From Chromatiaceae bacterium (GTDB lineage Bacteria; Pseudomonadota; Gammaproteobacteria; Chromatiales; Chromatiaceae), in assembly GCA_024235215.1 (NCBI GenBank), contig JACKMU010000004.1:310001-374000 (forward strand): a stretch of 64,000 nt of DNA. Direction: 5' to 3'. Within the stretch, counting starts at the first letter, position 1. Each line of letters opens with the position of its first letter. A model generated the notes under the pieces. That model saw nothing but the letters and a program-made list of their open reading frames with translations. It was not told the origin of the DNA and made no database searches. Below are positions 46,261-53,057 of this stretch, in pieces. A program made the translations under genes and the position numbers.

Positions 46261-46908
46261 TCAGGGTTGACTGATTGGTGGCCTGTAACTGACTTTCTCG
46301 TTCTCCACAACAATCAAGTCGCGTTTTTTCATCTGCCCGATAATGTCTGTGAGTTCTGTTTCGGTAAGCGTTTTCGAAAACAGCGAGTTGATCGTGTTTC
46401 CGAGCGTTTTTACCTTTCGGGGTCGTGCATGCCCGCGTGCAGCAAGACTTTTCACAATGGCTTCAATTTTTTCCTCGATAGAGGTGGCAGTCGATATCCG
46501 TAACAAGGGTATCTCGGCAAGATCCTTTTCACGCTGGGCAAAAATTTTCTTTTCTTTGAGATGCTTGATCAGTGGATCAAATCCGGTGTCTTTAGAGATG
46601 ATGTGAATATAGGCATTCGGGTCTCTCTCTGAGATCTGCCCAATGTAGAACGCGATATGGAAATCGAGTGCATTCCGGCCATTACCGCCTATTTTTACAT
46701 ACTCTGCATTGTTGCCTAATGTTTGCAACGCTGAGGCAAGCTCAAAAGAAATTTTTGCCTGATTCGCACCAACGAATACGATCACTTTGAACTCGTGGCC
46801 GTTGAGTATCGCCAGGTTTTTTGGCTGAACATTTTCGAAATCTATGAGGACGTAGTTGTTCTTCAAGTCATCATCCCTGTTTTTCAATATAAGCCGTAAC
46901 CGGTGCAT
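46261..46908 (-). CDS. PIN/NYN-domain putative ribonuclease
   Basis: 215 residues as an open frame; a TTG at 46866 may be the true start. The NYN/PIN-like core is YVLIDFENVQPKNLAIL (first Asp), FVGANQAKISFELA, GGNGRNALDFHIAFYIG (second acidic group) and HIISKDTGFDPLIKHLKE (third). The order DFEN, ALDF and SKDTGFD matches NYN-type metal-dependent nucleases. The C-terminal 60 residues (TINSLFSKTLTETELTDIIGQMKKRDLIVVENEKVSY) look like a winged helix. It is ICE cargo and could be a defence or regulatory RNase. Confidence 0.75.
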   Translation of the reverse strand: MHRLRLILKNRDDDLKNNYVLIDFENVQPKNLAILNGHEFKVIVFVGANQAKISFELASALQTLGNNAEYVKIGGNGRNALDFHIAFYIGQISERDPNAYIHIISKDTGFDPLIKHLKEKKIFAQREKDLAEIPLLRISTATSIEEKIEAIVKSLAARGHARPRKVKTLGNTINSLFSKTLTETELTDIIGQMKKRDLIVVENEKVSYRPPISQP

Positions 46909-46955
46909 CTGTAGGGAGTATTGCGAACCAAATATGCGTCCGTGTTGACGGCATA

Positions 46956-47387
46956 TTAAATGGGGTCATCAGTTGGTCCCACCCAGAAGAAGGGATTGTA
47001 TGCAACCTCCCAAAGATGTCCGTCGGGATCTTTAAAGTAACCGCTGTACCCACCCCAGAATACCTTCTGTGGTTTCTTGACCAAGGTGGCTCCTGCTTTG
47101 ACTGCCTGAGCGACAACCTCGTCGACCTCTATTTCAGAATGGACATTGTGAGCAAGCGCAAAGGATTCAAATCCATGTCCCTCAGCAGGGACTGTGGCGT
47201 CTTCGGCCAATGCCTCTCGACCGTATAATCCCAGCCAAGTCCCATTGAGCGTGAAAAATGCGACCTCAGGAGGGGATTCCATTCGAGGGAAACCGAGCCC
47301 TTTTTCATAGAACTCTACAGCCGTGGCCAAGTCACGAACGCCAAGAGTGATCATACTGATACGCGGCTTCATTTTTCGATTGTCCAT
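46956..47387 (-). CDS. VOC/glyoxalase superfamily protein
   Basis: 143 residues. RISMITLGVRDLATAVEFYEKGLGFPRM starts the first beta-alpha-beta-beta-beta unit; DPDGHLWEVAYNPFF is the conserved end with a metal-ligand Glu. This subgroup is close to lactoylglutathione lyase-like/antibiotic-resistance-like VOC proteins; the substrate is unknown. Cargo gene. An in-frame Met at 47372 (KPRISM) is an alternative start. Confidence 0.85.
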   Translation of the reverse strand: MDNRKMKPRISMITLGVRDLATAVEFYEKGLGFPRMESPPEVAFFTLNGTWLGLYGREALAEDATVPAEGHGFESFALAHNVHSEIEVDEVVAQAVKAGATLVKKPQKVFWGGYSGYFKDPDGHLWEVAYNPFFWVGPTDDPI

Positions 47388-47497
47388 GTTCGCGTGGCCA
47401 TACTGAAAATAGGCAACTTACCCGAGATCATTGCAAAGCATTCTCCCACGCCTTTATAACCAGCAGCAACGGATCGACGTAGTAGGCAACAGAGTCC

Positions 47498-48709
47498 TCA
47501 CTTCGGCTTGTGTTTGTCTGTCTTGGTGGCACATCCCAACTGCAACTTTCCCTTCCCGAATCGATCCGCAACACGGTCGAGGGTCTCCAGCAGGCGATCG
47601 TCTTTCTCCCTTTTTTGCGGTCGCTCGAAGAGGTCTGCCTGTGCAGGCTCGGAGTCGGGCTGCTGCCAGTCGCTGATACCCACGCCGATGAGCCGTACCG
47701 GCTTGCGCGGCAGTTTGCCATGCTGGAACAGCGTCCACGCCTCTCTGAGGATCACCCGCTCGTCATGGGTTGGAACGGCGAGTTTGTGCTGACGGGTGTG
47801 GGTCTCGAAGCCGGCAAAGCGGATCTTCAGTGTCACGACCGAACCGGAGAGTTGCTCCCTGCGTGCCGTTGCGGCGACCTCGGCGGCCAGTCCATGCAGG
47901 ACTGCATGCAGGGTCTCCTGGTCCTGCACGTCCTCCTCGAACGTGGTCTCCTTGGAGATGCTTTTTCGACCCCGGCCGGGTACCACCTCTGTCGAGGCGA
48001 TGCCAAGTGCCTGCGCGTGAAAGTTGGCCGCGGCCCGCTTCCCCAACTGCTCCTCCAGGTAACTCAGTGGCACAGAACGCAGCTGCGCTACGGTTTCGAT
48101 CCCAAGGCGTGAGAAGATCTTCTGGGTCTGCCTACCCAGACCGCGCAGGGCCGACACCGGCATGGGCGCCAGGAACTTCAGCACCTGGTCCGGATGGACT
48201 ACTGTCAGCCCGTCGGGCTTCCGGTATTCCGACCCAAGCTTTGAGATAAGCCGGTTCGGGCCTATTCCGACCGAGACGGTGAGCCTGGTACTCTCGAGGA
48301 TGCGACGCTTGATCTCCCGGCCAATGATCTCGGGTGGTCCGATCAGTTTCTCCAGCCCGGTCAGGTCCAGATAAGCCTCATCGACCGAGACGGGTTCGAC
48401 GATAGGTGTGATCGTCTCCAGGATCTGAAATATCTCCCTTGACACACGGCTGTATCTCGCCATGTCCGGACGCAGATAGATCGCATTCGGACAGCGGCGG
48501 TAGGCCTCGGCAATCGGCATAGCTGAGTGGATGCCGAACTTGCGGGCGGCATAGTTTGCCGCTGCCACCACACCGCGGTGGCCGGGCAGGGCGCCAACCA
48601 CCAGGGGACGGTCACGGTACTCCAGGTGGTCGCGTGCCTCGACGCTGGCGTAGAAGGCGTCCAGATCGGCATGTCCTACCCAGCGTTGTCTATCTGCAGG
48701 TTGTGTCAT
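47498..48709 (-). CDS. dinB: DNA polymerase IV (Y-family)
   Basis: 403 residues from the ATG at 48709. The palm Asp residues are seen in HADLDAFYASVE and SVDEAYLD; the fingers segment reads YAARKFGIHSAM; the little finger ends before QADLFE, a likely beta-clamp-binding motif (QxDLF). It bypasses damage at the cost of fidelity. It is the last cargo gene on the ICE; a LexA-like half-site lies at 48733-48748. The tail of about 30 basic residues after the clamp motif is longer than in E. coli. Confidence 0.94.
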   Translation of the reverse strand: MTQPADRQRWVGHADLDAFYASVEARDHLEYRDRPLVVGALPGHRGVVAAANYAARKFGIHSAMPIAEAYRRCPNAIYLRPDMARYSRVSREIFQILETITPIVEPVSVDEAYLDLTGLEKLIGPPEIIGREIKRRILESTRLTVSVGIGPNRLISKLGSEYRKPDGLTVVHPDQVLKFLAPMPVSALRGLGRQTQKIFSRLGIETVAQLRSVPLSYLEEQLGKRAAANFHAQALGIASTEVVPGRGRKSISKETTFEEDVQDQETLHAVLHGLAAEVAATARREQLSGSVVTLKIRFAGFETHTRQHKLAVPTHDERVILREAWTLFQHGKLPRKPVRLIGVGISDWQQPDSEPAQADLFERPQKREKDDRLLETLDRVADRFGKGKLQLGCATKTDKHKPK

Positions 48710-48732
48710 GAGAAAGGATCGGCAAGTTGAGA

Positions 48733-48748
48733 CTCGAGTGATATACAG
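48733..48748 (-). promoter_or_regulatory. Possible LexA box upstream of dinB
   Basis: Read leftward: CTG-TATATCACTC-GAG, one mismatch from the gammaproteobacterial CTG-N10-CAG SOS box. The left half CTGTATAT is perfect. It lies 24-39 bases before the dinB ATG. Confidence 0.5.
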
Positions 48749-48847
48749 TGCTCGCAATCATCCTAGCACTCGGCATCTCTTACGCGCAGGTCTTGGCGCT
48801 GTTTTTCAATCGGTATGATATTCGGAATCTACGCATGATCTGACCAT

Positions 48848-48893
48848 GCCGCCATCGTCACTAGTAAGCGCAGCGGGTAGTGACGAGGGCGGC
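48848..48893. repeat. 16-bp inverted repeat, one mismatch (oriT candidate)
   Basis: GCCGCCATCGTCACTA (48848-48863) pairs with TAGTGACGAGGGCGGC (48878-48893) with one mismatch around a 14-base GC-rich loop. No T-run follows. Such a long-armed repeat in a gene-free part of an ICE is typical of origins of transfer or recombination sites. Confidence 0.6.
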
Positions 48894-49272
48894 AATCCGA
48901 GAAACGACGCGGGTTTGCGGCCGATTTTCCGGATGACAGCGGGATGATCTGTTCTTACACTGCGCCCTCAGAACGACAGTAGTCGATGTTTTTATCCGTG
49001 GCCACTGCGTGTACTAGTGGCAAATGCGCTGACCGGATCACTTGAAGCGCGGCAGTCTCCAACTGTTGATCCATCTTCCAACCCCAGCAGATCGCTCGAT
49101 CTGCGTACCTTGCAAGCACCCGCTTGCACTCAACTTGACCAGCCATTCACGCATCACAAACAGCGAAAGCGGATTCGGTTGATTTTCCACAACCCGCGGG
49201 ACTATCCCGCTCACTTGAAAAGGAGGTGAAACCACCATCGAAATTAGCCCTTGATCGGGCATGTTGGATCGG

Positions 49273-49392
49273 CACGTGTTCTTACCCCACAGGGAAAGCC
49301 ACGTGTGGCCTGAGACCAGGCCTGTTCAGGTCTAGGGAGTGGTGTCCCAGGACCGTACCGCTTAAGCGGATTCAGTCAGCCGAGGCTGCTGA
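49273..49392 (+). ncRNA. Candidate structured RNA/leader before the second recombinase
   Basis: Consecutive self-complementary units: CACGTG at 49273-49278 with CACGTG at 49300-49305; GGCCTG-AGAC-CAGGCC at 49307-49322; CCGC-TTAA-GCGG at 49358-49369; and TCAG-T-CAGCC-GA-GGCTG-CTGA at 49372-49392. Four stems in 120 bases is far above chance. It ends 36 bases before the recombinase ATG (49429), so it could be an untranslated leader or a separate small RNA. Confidence 0.5.
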
Positions 49393-49428
49393 ATGGTCAT
49401 AAACACTTAGCAGATAGCAGATACACTG

Positions 49429-50295
49429 ATGAGAAACCTGAACTACCAACTCAAACAGCTTTGCCGTCAGAACCGGGACGGCAGTTACAGCACCCAGAAT
49501 AAACGATCGCATCATCTGATGCAGATCGCCGATCAACTGCATGTATTGGGTTTTCACGGGATGAATGCCAGCTCCCTGAAGCCGAAGCATGTCGACGCCC
49601 TGGTGAAACAGTGGCAGGAGCAGGAACTCTCCACCGGCACCATCAAGAACCGGATGGCGGTATTGCGCTGGTGGGCGCAGAAAGTGGACAAGCAGAACGT
49701 CGTGGCGCGTTCGAACGACCACTACGGCATCCCCGACCGGCAGTACGTGACCAACAATTCGAAGGCCAAAGCGCTGCATGCAGCGGACCTTGAGAAGATA
49801 CCCGACCCTTATGTCCGTCTCAGCCTGGAGCTGCAGCAGTCCTTTGGCCTGCGACGGGAAGAGGCGATCAAATTTCGGCCCGGGTTCGCGGATCGTGGCG
49901 ACCATATCCTGTTGAAGGCCTCCTGGACCAAAGGGGGAAAAGAGCGAACCGTTCCGATACGCAATGCAGAACAGCAAGCACTTCTCGATCGAATCAGACG
50001 GCAGGTTGGAAATGGCTCTCTGATACCCGCTGATCGCAACTACGTGCAGCAGCTTCGGATCTATGAGCGTCTTACTGCCAATGCCGGCCTGTCCCGCATG
50101 CACGGGCTGCGGCACGCCTATGCGCAGCAGCGCTATCAGGAGCTGACCGGATGGCTGTCACCGGCTGTCGGCGGACCGACCTCAAAGCAGTTGAGTCCGG
50201 ATCAGAAAGTCCGAGATCACGAAGTACGACAAATGCTGAGCCTCGAAATTGGGCATACCCGAACGCAAATCCTCGGGGTGTACATAGGCAAATGA
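49429..50295 (+). CDS. Second tyrosine recombinase (Integrase_1-type)
   Basis: 288 residues. An N-terminal SAM-like domain (MRNLNYQLKQLCRQNRDGSYST) is followed by a catalytic domain with Arg in GLRREEAIKFRP, His-Arg in MHGLRHAYAQQR and the late GHTRTQILGVYIGK with Tyr near the C-terminus. Such proteins occur inside ICEs before the PilL gene and are not the att integrase. The role (resolution, inversion or oriT processing) is unknown. It is preceded by a hairpin-rich stretch. Confidence 0.85.
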   Translation: MRNLNYQLKQLCRQNRDGSYSTQNKRSHHLMQIADQLHVLGFHGMNASSLKPKHVDALVKQWQEQELSTGTIKNRMAVLRWWAQKVDKQNVVARSNDHYGIPDRQYVTNNSKAKALHAADLEKIPDPYVRLSLELQQSFGLRREEAIKFRPGFADRGDHILLKASWTKGGKERTVPIRNAEQQALLDRIRRQVGNGSLIPADRNYVQQLRIYERLTANAGLSRMHGLRHAYAQQRYQELTGWLSPAVGGPTSKQLSPDQKVRDHEVRQMLSLEIGHTRTQILGVYIGK

Positions 50296-50427
50296 GGAGG
50301 TCAGTCCAAGATTCCATGAATAAAGGCCGCAGCCAGTTGATTGACTTTTCACTTCCGGCGAGTAACTCAGGGAAGGACACTGCACGGGTCGTCGCCGATA
50401 GCGTGGGCGACCAATGTGAGGACCGAC

Positions 50428-50907
50428 ATGGATATGAATCGCCATTCACCTTTTCCCAGTTTACCAAGGCAGCAATTTGCGCTGGCCCTGGCCGCGCTCA
50501 TCACCGTTAACGGGGCATTCGCCGATGAGGTCCAGGTCGGACGTTATGCATCAGTGCAAGCGGTTCCAACTTCAGCACAGGTCCATCTGCTATCCGCCAT
50601 GGTCAGGGTTCAGTTTCCCGCATCGGTGGTCAGTGTGGGCCAGGCAGTGGAGCACTTGTTGCAGCCAAGCGGCTATCGCCTTGCGTCTGAAGCTGCAGTA
50701 GATCCGTTACGAAAAATCCTTTTAAACCTTCCGTTACCGGAACCACACCGGACGTTGGGACCCATGCCGTTGCAAACGGCACTCGAAACCCTGGCAGGTC
50801 CGGCTTTTCGATTGGTGGAAGACCCCGTACATCGGCTGGTGAGTTTTGAGCGCTGTGGTCCGATCAACAACGGCCAGCCGTCACCATCGAACTTTGAGGC
50901 GAGGTGA
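50428..50907 (+). CDS. PilL-like conjugative transfer protein (TIGR03748 type)
   Basis: 159 residues from the ATG at 50428. A signal peptide (QFALALAALITVNGAFA) is followed by a short STN/secretin-N-like domain with LLSAMVRVQFPASVVSVGQAVEHLLQPSGYRLA. The family starts the transfer operon of PFGI-1-type ICEs. An untranslated 132-base region separates it from the recombinase. Confidence 0.8.
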   Translation: MDMNRHSPFPSLPRQQFALALAALITVNGAFADEVQVGRYASVQAVPTSAQVHLLSAMVRVQFPASVVSVGQAVEHLLQPSGYRLASEAAVDPLRKILLNLPLPEPHRTLGPMPLQTALETLAGPAFRLVEDPVHRLVSFERCGPINNGQPSPSNFEAR

Positions 50908-50911
50908 ATCA

Positions 50912-51178
50912 ATGGAAATTGTGATTGCGTTACTGATTCTGATTGGCGCCCTGGCCGTTGGCTCGAACAGTTCGACTTCCGACGATACTCAGGCCGGGAA
51001 AAACATGACTCGATCTGAGCAAGACGTTACTGAGTCTGACGTCGATACCAGTTTAGGACCGTGCAGACTTCCGAAGGGTCGGCTGGTACAGCGCGATCTC
51101 ACTGCGAAGCGCTCACCGTACATTCCGTCTTTGAACGATGCCGCCAGAAAATCAGAACCCAGGTGCTCCTATGAATAA
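50912..51178 (+). CDS. Small membrane-anchored protein in the transfer operon
   Basis: 88 residues from the ATG at 50912: one N-terminal helix (IVIALLILIGALAVGSNS) and a polar tail with Asp/Ser/Thr-rich sequence. It starts 4 bases after the PilL-like stop and overlaps the next start by 8 bases, so it is in the operon. Family not recognised; an ORF of this size and place recurs in this ICE type. Confidence 0.62.
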   Translation: MEIVIALLILIGALAVGSNSSTSDDTQAGKNMTRSEQDVTESDVDTSLGPCRLPKGRLVQRDLTAKRSPYIPSLNDAARKSEPRCSYE

Positions 51179-51953
51179 CCGAGTCGCAGGACTGGTGAGC
51201 ATCCTATCGTTATTGGGTGTTGCGATGTCGGTCAACGCAGATGAGTCCCTCGAGACCAATACTACCCAGTCGCAGATCACTGGCACTGTCAACGTCAAGA
51301 CACCACTCCTACCCATTGAAAAAGCCCGTGCCGAGGTCTGGGGACTTTCCGAAACTGAGTGGCACCGTTATCGCAGTTTGATGGAGGGTATTCGCGGCAG
51401 CATCAGTCCATCAACTATCTCACCGATCGAAGTGTTGGGCATCCATGCAGAGGATGCCGCGGAGCGCAACCGTTATGCGGAGACCTGGGCCCGCATGATG
51501 CGCGAAGATGTGTCGCGAATCCTCACTTTCCAGCACGCCTATGACGAGGCCGGTCGCCGTCTCTTTCCGGGCGAGCAACTGATCGATCCAAACCGACTGC
51601 CTCAGAACAACCCGAAATCCCTGGATCTCAGTTCAGAAGACCGGGTGCTGTTCTTCACGCGTCCCGATTGTTCCCACTGCGACAACTTACTCGCTCGCTT
51701 GCTGAGTCGTGTCGACAAGGTCGCCGGCATCGATATCTATCTTGCCGATGTGAATTCGGGGGACGAGGTCACCGTACGTGCTTGGGCATCCGAACGAGGG
51801 ATTCGTCCGGAATGGGTGAAGCGTCGAAAGGTGACGCTCAATTTCGATGCCGGCGCACTGGAGAGACTCACCGGTGGTCAGGCTCTGCTGCCGGTGCTGA
51901 TGCGCCGGCGCGGAGAGCATATCGAACCACTGTCGGCCTCGGCACTGCGATGA
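51171..51953 (+). CDS. TIGR03759-type ICE transfer protein with thioredoxin-like domain
   Basis: 260 residues from the ATG at 51171. A signal peptide (GLVSILSLLGVAMSVNA) is followed by a helical region and a thioredoxin-like part: VLFFTRPDCSHCDNLLARLL, with a CxxC pair, and a later DIYLADVNSGDEV strand. It is likely periplasmic and could assist disulfide formation or assembly of the transfer apparatus. It overlaps the next gene by four bases. Confidence 0.85.
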   Translation: MNNRVAGLVSILSLLGVAMSVNADESLETNTTQSQITGTVNVKTPLLPIEKARAEVWGLSETEWHRYRSLMEGIRGSISPSTISPIEVLGIHAEDAAERNRYAETWARMMREDVSRILTFQHAYDEAGRRLFPGEQLIDPNRLPQNNPKSLDLSSEDRVLFFTRPDCSHCDNLLARLLSRVDKVAGIDIYLADVNSGDEVTVRAWASERGIRPEWVKRRKVTLNFDAGALERLTGGQALLPVLMRRRGEHIEPLSASALR

Positions 51954-52495
51954 GGTGCTCCACAGAATTTCGTTGGCAGGCACTCGTCATTGGCGCTTGG
52001 TTGGCTACCTCCGGTATCGCCAATGCCGAGGTCCCGGCCGGCTACCGCCAGGTGGCCAGTCACTATGGTATTCCTGCCGAAGTCCTGTACGCCGTAGGTC
52101 TGGCGGAATCCGCCCGCCAGGTTGACAGTACAGGCACCGTCCGTCCTTGGCCCTGGACTTTGAACGTACAGGGCAAGGGCTTTTTTTATGCTTCAAGAAC
52201 GCAGGTGCAACAGGCCCTCGACAGCTTTCTGGATGTCGGTTTTGAGTCGATCGATATCGGTCTGATGCAGGTCAACTGGCGCTATCACCGACAAAGCCTG
52301 GAAAACCCGCAGCTCGCTCTCGACCCCTATCACAACCTGCGGGTGGCGGCGAAGATCCTTCAAGATTGCCACCAAAGCCACCAGGACTGGTGGGACGCGG
52401 TGGGTTGCTACCATGCGCCCAACAGCCCACAACGAGCGGACCGGTATCGGGCCCGGGTATTCGAGCACTGGCAACGGGTCACCCGGCGCGGTTGA
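51950..52495 (+). CDS. Lytic transglycosylase of the conjugation system
   Basis: 181 residues. A signal peptide precedes an SLT-type fold: YGIPAEVLYAVGLAESARQ with the catalytic Glu, the SIDIGLMQVNWRYH segment and a final AVGCYHAPNSPQRADRYRARVF typical of this group. It opens the peptidoglycan for the pilus. Coupled to the neighbouring genes. Confidence 0.9.
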   Translation: MRCSTEFRWQALVIGAWLATSGIANAEVPAGYRQVASHYGIPAEVLYAVGLAESARQVDSTGTVRPWPWTLNVQGKGFFYASRTQVQQALDSFLDVGFESIDIGLMQVNWRYHRQSLENPQLALDPYHNLRVAAKILQDCHQSHQDWWDAVGCYHAPNSPQRADRYRARVFEHWQRVTRRG

Positions 52496-52505
52496 GGAGG
52501 TGTGT

Positions 52506-53057
52506 ATGGTGATCCATCGAACCAAAGCCAAGCATGTGGCAAGCATTTGTCTCTGGTTATCGATACTGACGGCTCCGTCCCTGGCATCTGCTGCATTGAC
52601 GGTGATCTACGACAGTGGGAAGACGCAATCGTTGGCGCCTTTCCTGGATGTGTTCGACGAGGAGGACAAAGAAAAAGGACCACAGATAAGTCCGTCTCCA
52701 CCAGAGACACAAGCGCTGGGTGCGGCCGATCTTGAGCGGCTGCTGCCGATTCACTCTGCGGGGCTCACACCGGGACGAGTGGAACCGCGGACACTACAAC
52801 AGCCCTTCGCGCGCCCGTTCTTTCTGATTGGCTCCGATCTCTTCTCAAGAGAGTGGCTTGCGACCCACCGCGATCGGCTCGTTGAGATCGGTGCGGTTGG
52901 GATGCTGGTCGAAGCAGAGACGCTGGATGATCTGCAGGCGATCGCTAAGATCGCCCAAGGCCTGCCAATTCTGCCGGCCTCGGCCAATGACATCGCCGAA
53001 GCCTTGGATCTGGCGCACTATCCGGTATTGATTACCAAAGATGGCATCGAGCAGTGA
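52506..53057 (+). CDS. TIGR03765-type ICE protein (PFL_4695 family)
   Basis: 183 residues from the ATG at 52506 with GAGGAGG just upstream. A signal peptide (LWLSILTAPSLASA) is followed by TVIYDSGKTQSLAPFLDVF and a C-terminal half with LPILPASANDIAEALDLAHYPVLITKDGIEQ, the conserved end of the family. Periplasmic or membrane-associated; unknown role. It overlaps traD by four bases. Confidence 0.85.
   Translation: MVIHRTKAKHVASICLWLSILTAPSLASAALTVIYDSGKTQSLAPFLDVFDEEDKEKGPQISPSPPETQALGAADLERLLPIHSAGLTPGRVEPRTLQQPFARPFFLIGSDLFSREWLATHRDRLVEIGAVGMLVEAETLDDLQAIAKIAQGLPILPASANDIAEALDLAHYPVLITKDGIEQ

Larger units (their letters stand above)
48710..49428. other. 719-base gene-free stretch with two structured zones
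   Basis: No credible gene lies here. It contains the LexA-like box, a 16-bp inverted repeat at 48848-48893 and a chain of hairpins at 49273-49392 directly before the second recombinase. A 58-codon rightward frame from a GTG near 49225 exists but overlaps the hairpins and has no coding character. It is one of the longest empty parts of the ICE and a candidate location for oriT or a non-coding RNA. Confidence 0.6.

Noticed and set aside
49225..49401. 58-codon frame starting at a GTG after AAAGGAG
   Set aside because: The start overlaps the ribosome-site sequence and the frame coincides with the hairpin chain; codon content looks non-coding, though a short peptide cannot be fully excluded.
50317..50510. 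Rightward frame before the PilL-like gene
   Set aside because: It overlaps the PilL-like gene in another frame and lacks family character.
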